Shown: positions 1 through 6,722 of the stretch, piece after piece
Position numbering within the stretch: the stretch's first letter is position 1
How the letters are laid out: each line of letters starts with the position of its first letter
NCBI GenBank assembly: GCA_004357365.1
Contig: SMVT01000066.1
Coordinates: 1-18,227 of the forward strand
Reading direction: 5' to 3'
Source of the DNA: Nitrospina sp.
GTDB taxonomy: Bacteria > Nitrospinota > Nitrospinia > Nitrospinales > Nitrospinaceae
Length of the DNA: 18,227 nt
The notes under the pieces: model-generated
Told to the model about the DNA's origin: nothing
Seen by the model: only the letters and a program-made list of their open reading frames with translations
Databases searched by the model: none
Made by a program: the position numbers and the translations under genes

Positions 1-1
1 C

Positions 2-1234
2 ATCGTCCACCTGCTCTCTTCGATATATTTTGCGCGAGCCGGCAATCATACCGTTTACCTGATTCTGTTCGCGCTCATCATTCCAGTGATGGCACCGGGA
101 TTCATGACGCGTCCACATCTGGCTACCTTTCTGGGCCTGACCCTGCTGGTTTATATTTTCCAGAAATTCTTCGATGGCAATCACCGCATCCTCAAATGGA
201 CGCCGCTCCTCATGCTGGTGTGGGTCAACAGCCACGGCGGCGTAGTGGCCGGGCTGGGTATATTCGGCGCGGTCACCGTGGTGGAATTCATTCGATGCCG
301 TAAGACCGGTGAAGCCAAGGGGGGCTTGCTCCTGAAATATTTTCTGCTGTCCTGCGGAGCGGTGCTGATCAATCCTTACGGATATCACCTTTGGCTGTTT
401 TTCATCCACTCGCTCGGAACGCCGCGGACCATCAGCGAATGGGCACCGGTGGGATGGTTCGATGCCAGCCACTGGCAGTTCAAGATTCTGGTATTGCTGT
501 TTGCGGGAAGCTTTTTTCTGCCGAACAAAAAACGCGTCTGGGAAATTCTGATCATTGTGCTGGCGATCGTTTACGGCATCCGGCATCAACGCCACACGGT
601 GCTGGCGGCGATTCTGCTGGCGCCTTACCTGCTGTTGCAGTACGGGCGCTGGCTCCAATGGGACCTCAAAACCTATTACGACCGGCTGAGCCCGCATTTT
701 CACTGGGCCGTGCAGGGCGCCCTGGGCCTCTTCACTGCCTTTCTATTCGGGTTGCAAATAAACCTGCACGCCGACGATGATTTTAAAATCCGCGTGGACC
801 CGCACGTGTATCCGGCCTACGCCGCGCAGTTCATGACGGCCAATCACATCGAGGGCAACCTGGTGGTGCCGTTCGACTGGGGGGAATACATGATCTGGAA
901 GTCGCCCGGCTCCCGGGTATCGATCGACGGCCGGTTCCGTACCGTGTATCCGGAAACCATCATCGAGATGAACCGGGCCTTCGCCTACGGCAAGCCGGAG
1001 GGACTGGCGTTGCTTAATGATTTCCCCACCTTCCTGGTGCTGACCAAAAAATTCGAGGCGCCGCACAAGCTGATGGAAAGCATGCCGGGCTGGGTGAAGA
1101 TTTATCAGGACCCCATCTCCAAACTATTCATACGCAGCCGGGACAGCGCCCCCGACCACCCGGTATGGCAACGCCTCGGAAAAAACGGGATCGTCCACCT
1201 CGACACCCCTCCCCCCTGGCCTTTCCCCGGTTAA
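2..1234 (+). CDS. Multi-pass membrane protein, 5'-truncated by window edge
   Basis: The reading frame is open from base 2 to a TAA at 1232-1234, giving about 410 visible residues; the true start lies outside the window. The N-terminal two thirds alternate hydrophobic helices with short loops, including a motif of the form WVNSHGG-(V/G)-VAGLG and an upstream R-P-H-L segment. I recognise both from large uncharacterised bacterial membrane proteins that are loosely glycosyltransferase-like. After the last helix (about bases 700-760) comes a soluble C-terminal domain with FDWGEYMIWK and VSIDGRFRTVYPE, also typical of that family. A role in envelope polysaccharide or lipid-linked sugar assembly is inference only. 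It ends 10 bp from the convergent gene at 1245 and no clear terminator lies between them. Confidence is high that it is a gene and low for function. Confidence 0.85.
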   Translation: MVHLLSSIYFARAGNHTVYLILFALIIPVMAPGFMTRPHLATFLGLTLLVYIFQKFFDGNHRILKWTPLLMLVWVNSHGGVVAGLGIFGAVTVVEFIRCRKTGEAKGGLLLKYFLLSCGAVLINPYGYHLWLFFIHSLGTPRTISEWAPVGWFDASHWQFKILVLLFAGSFFLPNKKRVWEILIIVLAIVYGIRHQRHTVLAAILLAPYLLLQYGRWLQWDLKTYYDRLSPHFHWAVQGALGLFTAFLFGLQINLHADDDFKIRVDPHVYPAYAAQFMTANHIEGNLVVPFDWGEYMIWKSPGSRVSIDGRFRTVYPETIIEMNRAFAYGKPEGLALLNDFPTFLVLTKKFEAPHKLMESMPGWVKIYQDPISKLFIRSRDSAPDHPVWQRLGKNGIVHLDTPPPWPFPG

Positions 1235-1244
1235 TTCACCATGG

Positions 1245-1850
1245 TTAATGGCGGGCGATGTTGTCCTCGATTTTTTTGAGGGCGGCCTTGATATGGTCGG
1301 ACAACGCCTGGCTGGTGATGTTCATGGCCTGGGCGGCGCGTTTCTTTTTGACGCCGCCGTAAAACACCATGCATACCGCCATCAGCTGTTTGTCCGTCAG
1401 ACGGATCTGGCCCAGATCGATCGAAATATCTTTCAGGTGATCGTACTCGGGCCGGAGGTGATACCCGCGGTCCGCCGGGTCCGCCGTCAAACGGTTCAAC
1501 CAGAATTCCAGATCGTCCGGCAGACAGAAATACAAACGCGAATCGTCCGGTATAGGCGCCAAGGCCGCCTGCCAGTCCGCCGCATGGCCCGACTGCTCTT
1601 TATCCGGATGGGCCATCTCCCGGATGCCTGCAGCGGACAGGGGATACCGTTCAAAAAACGTGCGGATCCCCCAGACCATCAACTCTAGTTGATGGTGGTA
1701 CTGACATAGGCGCAACCGGGGAGGAAATAAATTCCCGTCCGGAGAATCCACCGGCACCAGCTCCACCTCGGTCACCTCTCCTATACAGGTTTTCGGGGAC
1801 AGAGATTGAACGTCGCAGGCCGCTTCCTGATTGTTAAGGGAAGGCATCAT
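1245..1850 (-). CDS. Uncharacterised protein with C-terminal sigma-region-4-like HTH
   Basis: This is about 201 residues from the ATG at 1850. A TTG at 1859 in the same frame overlaps the upstream stop as TTGA but has no Shine-Dalgarno; the two adjacent ATGs (1850 and 1847) follow GAGACGG and are preferred. Residues about 151-197 (LTDKQLMAVCMVFYGGVKKK, then RAAQAMNITSQALSDHIKAA and a lysine-rich tail) have the layout of a sigma-70 region 4 or LuxR-like helix-turn-helix, with the recognition helix near ITSQALSDHIK. The N-terminal 150 residues match no family I can name and contain acidic and Trp/Phe-rich stretches. It is the downstream gene of a two-gene minus-strand unit with the zinc-type protein at 1856-2281 and lies divergent from the S24 repressor. 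It is probably a DNA-binding regulator; the target is unknown. Confidence 0.72.
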   Translation of the reverse strand: MMPSLNNQEAACDVQSLSPKTCIGEVTEVELVPVDSPDGNLFPPRLRLCQYHHQLELMVWGIRTFFERYPLSAAGIREMAHPDKEQSGHAADWQAALAPIPDDSRLYFCLPDDLEFWLNRLTADPADRGYHLRPEYDHLKDISIDLGQIRLTDKQLMAVCMVFYGGVKKKRAAQAMNITSQALSDHIKAALKKIEDNIARH

Positions 1851-1855
1851 CCGTC

Positions 1856-2281
1856 TCAACCGGTTTTAGAATTGAAGAGGTACTCCCGGAATTCCCGGTC
1901 GTTGTACTTCAGAAAGTAAGCAACCCACCGGGGCGGCTGGGACTCGGCCAAGTCCGGCAGACAGGAGGCAGGCAGGGTTTCGGCCCGGCCGGTGACCGGG
2001 ATCCCATTTACAAAATCCAGGCCCTGTTCGTTGTGAATCCTCCAAAACTCCCGCGCCCAGCGGAAATGGAACCACATCGATTCCAGACTAGGCGATTTCT
2101 TGTATATATAATTCCCGCAATACAAACATCGCAAACCCCCATCAAATTCCGACATGCCCTTCCGGCCGCACCCGCGTTTGGTCACCTCGCCGTTAGCCAG
2201 AGAAAACATTACCACCGGGCATTGAACCAGACCCGGGCCGGTTTTTTTGACAGGGGTCCTCACCAATCGCAATTTTTTCAT
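1856..2281 (-). CDS. Small Cys-rich, putative zinc-binding protein
   Basis: This is 141 residues. The ATG at 2281 is chosen because GGGAG lies 6 bases upstream; the in-frame TTG at 2284 would leave only 3. The N-terminus is basic (MKKLRLVRTPVKK). Cys21, Cys38 and the pair Cys52-x2-Cys55 (RCLYCGNYIY) form a plausible zinc ribbon. The rest is rich in aromatic residues (WFHFRWAREFW) with no recognised domain. The stop overlaps the possible TTG start of the downstream HTH gene, and otherwise lies 5 bases before its ATG, so the two are almost certainly co-transcribed and translationally coupled. No function is assigned. The pairing of a zinc-ribbon protein with an HTH protein beside a repressor suggests a small regulatory module, which is inference. 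Confidence 0.72.
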   Translation of the reverse strand: MKKLRLVRTPVKKTGPGLVQCPVVMFSLANGEVTKRGCGRKGMSEFDGGLRCLYCGNYIYKKSPSLESMWFHFRWAREFWRIHNEQGLDFVNGIPVTGRAETLPASCLPDLAESQPPRWVAYFLKYNDREFREYLFNSKTG

Positions 2282-2512
2282 CAAAATCTCCCATACAATT
2301 TATACACTCAACATCACCAGCCGATCCCATTTGCCGTTTATGGACAAACGACTCCCAGCCCACCCACCACTTGCATTTTTTTGATCAAACGACTATAAAC
2401 CTATTGGCATACGGAATTCTTTATGCGATGCTTGAAAGATAAACCCAAGGGCAAGAACTCGGCGTTTTTCTTGTAAGCTGAAAACTCTTTTAAAAACAGT
2501 GTCTTAAAAACA

Positions 2513-2589
2513 GGGGACTTATTTCCCCACTAGTGTTATAATATGGGATATTTGTCCCTATTTGTCCCTATTTGTCAACATTTATTTGG
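2513..2589. promoter_or_regulatory. Putative operator: paired GGGA-N6-TCCC and 10-bp repeats
   Basis: Two inverted repeats share the same arms and spacing: GGGGA-N6-TCCCC at 2513-2528 and GGGA-N6-TCCC at 2545-2558. Their centres are 31 bp apart, about three helical turns, and they straddle the extended -10. From 2550 a 10-bp unit ATTTGTCCCT repeats exactly twice (2550-2559, 2560-2569) and then in decayed form (2570-2579, 2580-2589). One site overlaps where a -35 would be and the other covers the expected transcription start, a layout that would suit repression by the adjacent gene product. Confidence 0.5.
2534..2542 (+). promoter_or_regulatory. Extended -10 promoter of the repressor gene
   Basis: The sequence TG-T-TATAAT is a perfect extended -10 element, with TATAAT at 2537-2542. 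No -35 resembling TTGACA sits 17 bases upstream, which extended -10 promoters tolerate. Transcription would begin near 2549. That places the first ATG at 2543 upstream of the transcript and makes the ATG at 2591 the likely start. Confidence 0.6.
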
Positions 2590-2590
2590 T

Positions 2591-3487
2591 ATGCCAAAGT
2601 CTAAAATCAATGAAATTTTAAATCGAGTACTGGCACTGCAGGCCGGTCAGTCCCTGGCGGAGTTTTGCCAGAAGGTGGGATTGAGTTATGAAAACACAAA
2701 AAAATGTATTCAGCGCAACGGGTTGCCCGATTCCGAATCGCTTTCCAAAATCGCCGAATATTTTCATATGGATCTCCAATGGTTGATCTCCGGGACCGAA
2801 TCTTCCTCCACTTTGAATCAGATCATTGCCAGGAAAATAAAGGTTTCCCGAATTTCACGGGGCTGGTCCCAGGAAGAATTGAGCGTGAAATTGTCTCTGG
2901 CACCCCAGGTTCTGAAAATGTACGAACAGGGAAAATTTCGGTTTTCCACCGACCTGATCCAGAAATTCAGCCAAATTCTGCAGGTTCACCCGTGCGAGTT
3001 GCTCACCGATGCCGGGCCTTTGCTGGTCCACAGCCCCCAGCTCAAGATTTTCCAGACCACCAGCACCCAGAAAACCCCTCAAATTTCCGGGGAGGATTTT
3101 GTCTCCGTGCCGCTGACGGAAGCGGCCATCGCCGCCGGCCAACCAATTATTCCCCAGGAAAGTATTGAAGATTTTGTCCTCCTGCACATTCGGGCCGCCG
3201 GCAAACGGTCCAACCTGGTGGCCAGCCGGGTAGACGGGCATTCCATGGAGCCCATGCTCCACCCCGGCGACATTGTGGTTATCGACCGGGACGACAAAAA
3301 AATTGTCAAAAACAAGATATTTGCCATATATCATGAGGGGGGTCTCACCGCGAAATTCCTGGAGCGGAAAAACGATCTGCTCATCCTGCGACCCCTTAAC
3401 CCGAATGCCGAAGTACAAATCATTTATTTGAACGAAAACCCGCAACCCATCGTCGGCAAAATTATTGGCGCATGGAAGGATTTATAA
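2591..3487 (+). CDS. Tandem-HTH S24 self-cleaving repressor (LexA/CI-like)
   Basis: This is 298 residues from the ATG at 2591; the longer frame from 2543 is rejected because the -10 lies directly on it. Residues about 10-70 and 78-137 are two successive XRE-type helix-turn-helix domains, the second with GWSQEELSVKLSLAPQVLKMYEQG. After a linker, residues about 168-298 form an S24/LexA peptidase domain. It has a candidate Ala182-Gly183 cleavage site in IAAGQPI, nucleophile Ser218 in DGHSMEPMLHPGD and general-base Lys255 in GLTAKF. The Ser-to-Lys spacing of 37 equals that of E. coli LexA. It should bind DNA as a dimer and inactivate itself when stimulated, classically by RecA filaments. No Shine-Dalgarno precedes the start. 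Its stop overlaps the receiver gene as TAATG. A CI-type prophage repressor is the main alternative reading. Confidence 0.87.
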   Translation: MPKSKINEILNRVLALQAGQSLAEFCQKVGLSYENTKKCIQRNGLPDSESLSKIAEYFHMDLQWLISGTESSSTLNQIIARKIKVSRISRGWSQEELSVKLSLAPQVLKMYEQGKFRFSTDLIQKFSQILQVHPCELLTDAGPLLVHSPQLKIFQTTSTQKTPQISGEDFVSVPLTEAAIAAGQPIIPQESIEDFVLLHIRAAGKRSNLVASRVDGHSMEPMLHPGDIVVIDRDDKKIVKNKIFAIYHEGGLTAKFLERKNDLLILRPLNPNAEVQIIYLNENPQPIVGKIIGAWKDL

Positions 3488-3894
3488 TGCCCACCGTAAC
3501 CTACAAAATTCTCCTGGCGGATGACAATCCTGCCAATCTGGATTTGGCTGTCCGCCTGTTGACTAAAAGAGGCCATGAAGTCGTCACCGCCGAAAACGGC
3601 CAGGAGGCGGTGGACCGTTTTCTGGAGAACGTGTTCGACGTTATTCTCATGGACCTGGAAATGCCGGTGATGAGCGGCATCGAAGCCGCCCGGCAAATCC
3701 GGGCGAAGGAAAAGGCCGCCGCCATTGACACTCCGCCCTACACGCCCATTATTGCGATGACCGCCCACGACGAAGAAACGGAAAGAACCTCCTGTCTGGT
3801 CGTCGGTATGGACGGTTTCATCACCAAACCGATCGATATCAAATCCATCCACCAGACCATCCAGAAAATCATTGATACCGCCCAATCCCGATAA
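3487..3894 (+). CDS. Stand-alone response-regulator receiver (CheY-like)
   Basis: This is 135 residues with only a REC domain and no output domain. The ATG at 3487 overlaps the repressor stop (TAATG) and has AAGGA upstream; the frame extends to 3472 but this start fits the family. All active-site residues are present: acidic pocket Asp12-Asp13, phospho-acceptor Asp56 in DVILMDLEMP, switch Thr92 in IIAMTAH and Lys114 in DGFITKP. The insertion after helix 3 (KEKAAAIDTPPYTP) and the MTAH motif resemble receivers derived from hybrid histidine kinases. The partner kinase is not in the window. Coupling to a self-cleaving repressor implies the two are made together, so phosphorylation may modulate the repressor; that is inference. 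It ends 26 bp from the convergent gene at 3921. Confidence 0.88.
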   Translation: MPTVTYKILLADDNPANLDLAVRLLTKRGHEVVTAENGQEAVDRFLENVFDVILMDLEMPVMSGIEAARQIRAKEKAAAIDTPPYTPIIAMTAHDEETERTSCLVVGMDGFITKPIDIKSIHQTIQKIIDTAQSR

Positions 3895-3920
3895 CCCGGG
3901 GTGCGCGAAAGGGCGATGGT

Positions 3921-4301
3921 TTAGGGATATTGACTCTCCAGCCGTTTGATTCGGGAGTAAAGGGCATCGAGTGCAGAGCAATCCGAATCGTAACGGCAGT
4001 GGATCTGCGCTTCCATGAATTCATCTGCCGACGGATAAGACGGATCCCTCCGGATTTTTTCCTGGCGGGTCGGCTCGGGAGCGGGATCGGCAGGAGCAAT
4101 GGTATTCCCGCTGTTCACCCATTTCTGCAACGCCCTGCGGTGGCGGTTGGCCAAGTCGTCCGGCACGATCAATATCTGGCCGTCGTTCATCACCACCTGG
4201 ATTGATCCTCCATCGACAAACTTGGCCGACGCAATCAGGTGCGACGCCGAGGCGGTGGCCGTCCACAAACAAAAAACCAGCGTGAATAAAAATCGTTTCA
4301 T
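3921..4301 (-). CDS. Small exported protein with phage-like VPDD...NRHRR...W motif
   Basis: This is 126 residues from the ATG at 4301, with GGAG 8 bases upstream. Residues 1-19 (MKRFLFTLVFCLWTATASA) are a clear signal peptide with an A-S-A cleavage site. The mature part contains the stretch LIVPDDLANRHRRALQKWVN followed by SGNTIAP. This resembles short proteins near phage tail genes that carry a P-x-D-x-x-N-R...W...GN-x-I-x-P pattern. That likeness is from memory and is weak. A Pro/charged linker and a C-terminal helix with Cys102 and Cys108 follow, possibly a disulphide in the periplasm. It is the last gene of a three-gene minus-strand unit and starts 2 bases after the upstream stop, so translation is probably coupled. 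Function unknown. Confidence 0.72.
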   Translation of the reverse strand: MKRFLFTLVFCLWTATASASHLIASAKFVDGGSIQVVMNDGQILIVPDDLANRHRRALQKWVNSGNTIAPADPAPEPTRQEKIRRDPSYPSADEFMEAQIHCRYDSDCSALDALYSRIKRLESQYP

Positions 4302-4303
4302 GG

Positions 4304-4627
4304 TCAGAGCTCCGCGTCACAGGTTAATATTGCGTCTTCCTTCGAGATGGCCGGGTTGCCGGCCGTGGCCCCGGTGAAGCCATTGATCCGAAACCACATG
4401 CCGTCAGCGGAAATGCTCGACGCCGAAACGATGGAAGCGGTCCCGGTCCTGTCGGCGACCCCGACTTCCTCGATAATGGGGGTGGTGTCGTTCAGGCTGA
4501 GGCTACAGGCGGCGCGCATCGGGGGCTGTAGAACCACTCCAAACCCGGCCACGGAGGACACGGGAATCCACATACCGAGGGCCGCGATCCCTATCGTGAA
4601 AGCCAGGCGGGTCCATTGAGATGTCAT
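4304..4627 (-). CDS. Small exported protein of unknown function
   Basis: This is 107 residues from the ATG at 4627, chosen because AGGAG stands 6 bases upstream; the frame stays open to 4723 without a ribosome binding site. Residues about 1-27 (hydrophobic TIGIAALGMWIPVSSVAG) are a signal peptide or anchor. The mature part is rich in Ser, Thr, Ala and Ile, suggesting beta structure, with WFRINGFTG near the middle and two cysteines, one just after the signal and one at LTCDAEL near the C-terminus. No family is recognised. It is the middle gene of the three-gene unit and ends two bases before the next start. Confidence 0.65.
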   Translation of the reverse strand: MTSQWTRLAFTIGIAALGMWIPVSSVAGFGVVLQPPMRAACSLSLNDTTPIIEEVGVADRTGTASIVSASSISADGMWFRINGFTGATAGNPAISKEDAILTCDAEL

Positions 4628-4664
4628 GCCGACTCCTCTCCGTTGAAGGTTTGCATTGCACCGG

Positions 4665-4853
4665 CTAACGGATCGGTTTTTTAGAGATACCGGCCCGCAG
4701 AGTTCCCAGGCCGATACCCTCAAAAAGAGTATTCACATGCTCGCTGGTGACGAATTCCGCGAGGCTCATGTCGCCGAAGACCAAGTGAAGCATGGACACC
4801 AGAACCATCAACCCCGCAATGAGGTAAGTCTTTTTTCCTTTCAGCCAATACAT
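4665..4853 (-). CDS. 62-residue single-helix membrane protein, phage-like
   Basis: The chosen start is the second of two in-frame ATGs (4853, not 4859). GGAG abuts the first ATG with no spacer but lies 6 bases from the second. The protein opens with MYWLKGKKTYLIAGLMVLVS, a short basic patch followed by one transmembrane helix (about residues 10-28). It then runs through an amphipathic stretch to GLGLGTLRAGISK. Small proteins of this design (W-L-K-G-K-K-T-Y then a helix, ending in LRAGI) are common in phage genomes near lysis genes. I therefore suspect prophage ancestry, from memory of the family rather than a search. First gene of the minus-strand unit, downstream of a structured leader. Confidence 0.7.
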   Translation of the reverse strand: MYWLKGKKTYLIAGLMVLVSMLHLVFGDMSLAEFVTSEHVNTLFEGIGLGTLRAGISKKPIR

Positions 4854-4885
4854 AGTCATCTCCGAAGAAAGTTTTTCCTATAACC

Positions 4886-4970
4886 AAAAAGGCGGGTGGG
4901 GACGGACCGGTTCGAACGGTCCGTCCCGGGAGGAAGGGGATCGCGCCTTCTGCGCACGAAGGCGGGTGGG
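4886..4970 (-). promoter_or_regulatory. Possible attenuator-like leader of the small-gene unit
   Basis: Read on the minus strand, the RNA would contain CGCCTTC-(7-nt loop)-GAAGGCG (4964-4944) and then an 11-bp perfect stem GGGACGGACCG/CGGTCCGTCCC with a 7-nt loop (4927-4899). A second CGCCTT runs into five T (4895-4886). The GAAGGCG segment can pair either with the upstream CGCCTTC or with the downstream CGCCTTT around the 11-bp hairpin. Only the latter would place a stem directly before a T-run. Confidence 0.4.
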
Positions 4971-5101
4971 AACGTTGGCGGTTGCCACCGCAATCATTGA
5001 TAAATTTTTGTGCTTTTAAAATCGAAGAGTTTCGTTCAAACCCTTGAGGCACATTCCCACCTGAATGCACCGCCCGCGTTTACGGGTTTCTGTAAGTTAT
5101 C

Positions 5102-5139
5102 AAACCAAACAAGGTGTGCGTCTCATAACCGTTTGGTTT
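5102..5139. repeat. 9-bp inverted repeat upstream of dnaA
   Basis: AAACCAAAC (5102-5110) and GTTTGGTTT (5131-5139) are exact inverted copies separated by 20 bases; inner GGT/ACC could extend the stem past a small bulge. No T-run follows, so it is not a standard terminator. A regulatory or protein-binding site for dnaA is possible. Confidence 0.45.
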
Positions 5140-5288
5140 TAAAAGTATTGCCAATACAAAAAATGAGGTAAGGACAACGGTTGAAAAATGGAAAGGGGCG
5201 GGGGAAATTTTTAAAAAAAGTTTGGAACGCGAAAATCATGTTATTGCTTTACTTAGAACACCGGTTACATTTTTGTTTTCTTTTAGGG

Positions 5289-5317
5289 TTGATTTCAATT
5301 CGGCGGTTGACTATATT
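5289..5317 (+). promoter_or_regulatory. Putative dnaA promoter
   Basis: TTGATT (5289-5294) and TATATT (5312-5317) are separated by 17 bases, matching sigma-70 spacing. The start of transcription would be near 5324, giving a leader of about 55 bases before the dnaA ATG. An overlapping alternative, TTGACT at 5307-5312, has a poorly spaced -10. Confidence 0.5.
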
Positions 5318-5378
5318 GCGGTCTTCCCACCTGATATATTTTTAAATTTCACGCCAGATTCGTTGCGGGAGGACGCTT

Positions 5379-6722
5379 ATGGAGGTTCTTTGGAAGAATT
5401 GTCTCGATGAGATAGAGAAAAGAGTCCTTCCGGAAATTTTCAATACCTGGTTTACCCCGACGTACCCCTGTTCCAAAGATAAAGAGGCGTTGACCATCGC
5501 GGTTCCCAATCGTTTCTACGAAAAATGTTTGGTTGCAAATTATCTAGATCTGATTCAGAACGCTCTGGAAAAAGTGTCTGACGAAAAACTGGAGATCCGT
5601 TTCAGGGTCAACCCGGAAGGCGCAGGTTCAGAGGCCTCCGCGGACATTCAGGAGCCGCAACAAACCCGGAGCCCGTTGCCACCCACGCCGCTGTTTCACC
5701 AAGGGTTTTTGAATCCAAAATATGTTTTCGAAAATTTCGTGGTGGGCCCCAACAACCAGTTCGCGCATGCCGCCTGCCAAGCCGTAGCAGGCAACCCGGC
5801 ACACAATTACAACCCATTATTTTTATACGGGGCGGTCGGACTGGGCAAAACCCATCTGCTCCACGCCATCGGCAATGCCATTGTCAAAAACAATCCAGAG
5901 GCCCGGGTACGATACATTTCCGCGGAAAGTTTCACGGTGGATTTGATCGAATCCATCAAAAAAGACCGTATGCAGAATTTTCGCGAACGCTATCGGCCCC
6001 TGGATGTTCTTCTGGTGGACGATATTCAATTCATCGCCGGGAAAGAGCGCACCCAGGAGGAATTCTTTTACACTTTCAATTCCCTGTACGATTATCACAA
6101 GCAGATCATCATTTCCAGTGACCGCTATCCCAAGGACCTGCAAAATATCGAGGAGCGGCTCCGGTCGCGGTTTGAAAGCGGGTTGATCACCGACCTCATG
6201 CCGCCGGATCTGGAAACCAAAATAGCCATCCTGTACCAAAAGGCTGAAATTCACCAGAAAGGTCTCCCCCAAGATGTCGCCATGTTTCTGGCTAACAACA
6301 TCAAATCCAACATCCGGGAACTGGAAGGCCTGTTATTGCGGCTCATCGCCTATGCGTCGTTCACCCGCAAGGAGATCAACCTTGAGCTGGCGCAGGAGGT
6401 GCTTAAAGATTTCACTATCGACAAAAACCGCCATTTCACCATCCCCAATATTCAGAAAGTCGTGGCCCAATATCACCAACTGAGGGTTGCGGATTTGAAA
6501 TCAAAAAAGCGTTCCCGGGACATCTCCGTGCCGCGTCAAATTGCCATGTATATTTGTCGCGAATACACCCAGGCATCGCTCCCCGAAATCGGTCGCCAGT
6601 TCGGCGGCAAAGACCACACCACGGTCATTTTCTCTTACCGTAAGGTAGCCGGTTTAATCAAGGAAAACAAAGAAATAGGGAACCGGGCTCAAGAGATAAT
6701 AAAACTGATTGAAAATGGATAA
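5379..6722 (+). CDS. dnaA: Chromosomal replication initiator protein DnaA
   Basis: This is a complete 447-residue DnaA, the usual length. The ATG at 5379 has GGAGG 6 bases upstream. Domain I (residues about 1-75, with W5 and the FNTWF motif) interacts with partners such as helicase. A Pro/Gln-rich linker (about 82-108) is domain II. The AAA+ domain III starts near residue 109 and shows Walker A GAVGLGKT (151-158) and Walker B LLVDDIQF (211-218). Domain IV carries the DnaA signature FGGKDHTTVIFSYRKV from residue 408, which reads the DnaA box. DnaA binds ATP, oligomerises on oriC and melts it. dnaN does not follow; the next gene is gyrB after an AT-rich spacer. Confidence 0.98.
   Translation: MEVLWKNCLDEIEKRVLPEIFNTWFTPTYPCSKDKEALTIAVPNRFYEKCLVANYLDLIQNALEKVSDEKLEIRFRVNPEGAGSEASADIQEPQQTRSPLPPTPLFHQGFLNPKYVFENFVVGPNNQFAHAACQAVAGNPAHNYNPLFLYGAVGLGKTHLLHAIGNAIVKNNPEARVRYISAESFTVDLIESIKKDRMQNFRERYRPLDVLLVDDIQFIAGKERTQEEFFYTFNSLYDYHKQIIISSDRYPKDLQNIEERLRSRFESGLITDLMPPDLETKIAILYQKAEIHQKGLPQDVAMFLANNIKSNIRELEGLLLRLIAYASFTRKEINLELAQEVLKDFTIDKNRHFTIPNIQKVVAQYHQLRVADLKSKKRSRDISVPRQIAMYICREYTQASLPEIGRQFGGKDHTTVIFSYRKVAGLIKENKEIGNRAQEIIKLIENG

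Larger units (their letters stand above)
2282..2590. promoter_or_regulatory. Divergent intergenic control region
   Basis: These 309 AT-rich bases separate the minus-strand zinc/HTH pair from the plus-strand S24 repressor. They contain the palindrome TTTGATCAAA (2380-2389), a 9-bp direct repeat CAAACGACT (2345-2353 and 2386-2394), the extended -10 promoter and operator-like repeats listed separately, and the Shine-Dalgarno of the minus-strand gene near 2288-2292. On the minus strand TATAAA around 2299-2304 is a possible -10 for the zinc/HTH pair, but no good -35 accompanies it. I see no convincing coding sequence here. Confidence 0.55.
4854..5378. other. Structured intergenic region upstream of dnaA
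   Basis: These 525 bases lie between the divergent small-gene unit and dnaA. They hold two GC-rich hairpins (4899-4927 and 4944-4964), the repeat AAGGCGGGTGGG at 4889-4900 and 4959-4970, an inverted repeat AAACCAAAC/GTTTGGTTT (5102-5110 with 5131-5139), the 13-bp palindrome GTATTGCCAATAC (5145-5157) and the dnaA promoter. I found no close match to the DnaA box TTATCCACA. Short open frames such as the one at 5222-5410 have no ribosome binding site and are not called. Confidence 0.6.

Noticed and set aside
2543..2590. Upstream start for the repressor adding 16 residues (MGYLSLF...).
   Set aside because: The ATG directly abuts the extended -10 TATAAT, no Shine-Dalgarno precedes it, and the extra residues are encoded by operator-like 10-bp repeats.
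5222..5410. A 62-codon plus-strand frame upstream of dnaA.
   Set aside because: It overlaps the dnaA promoter and start, lacks a ribosome binding site, and has no coding character.
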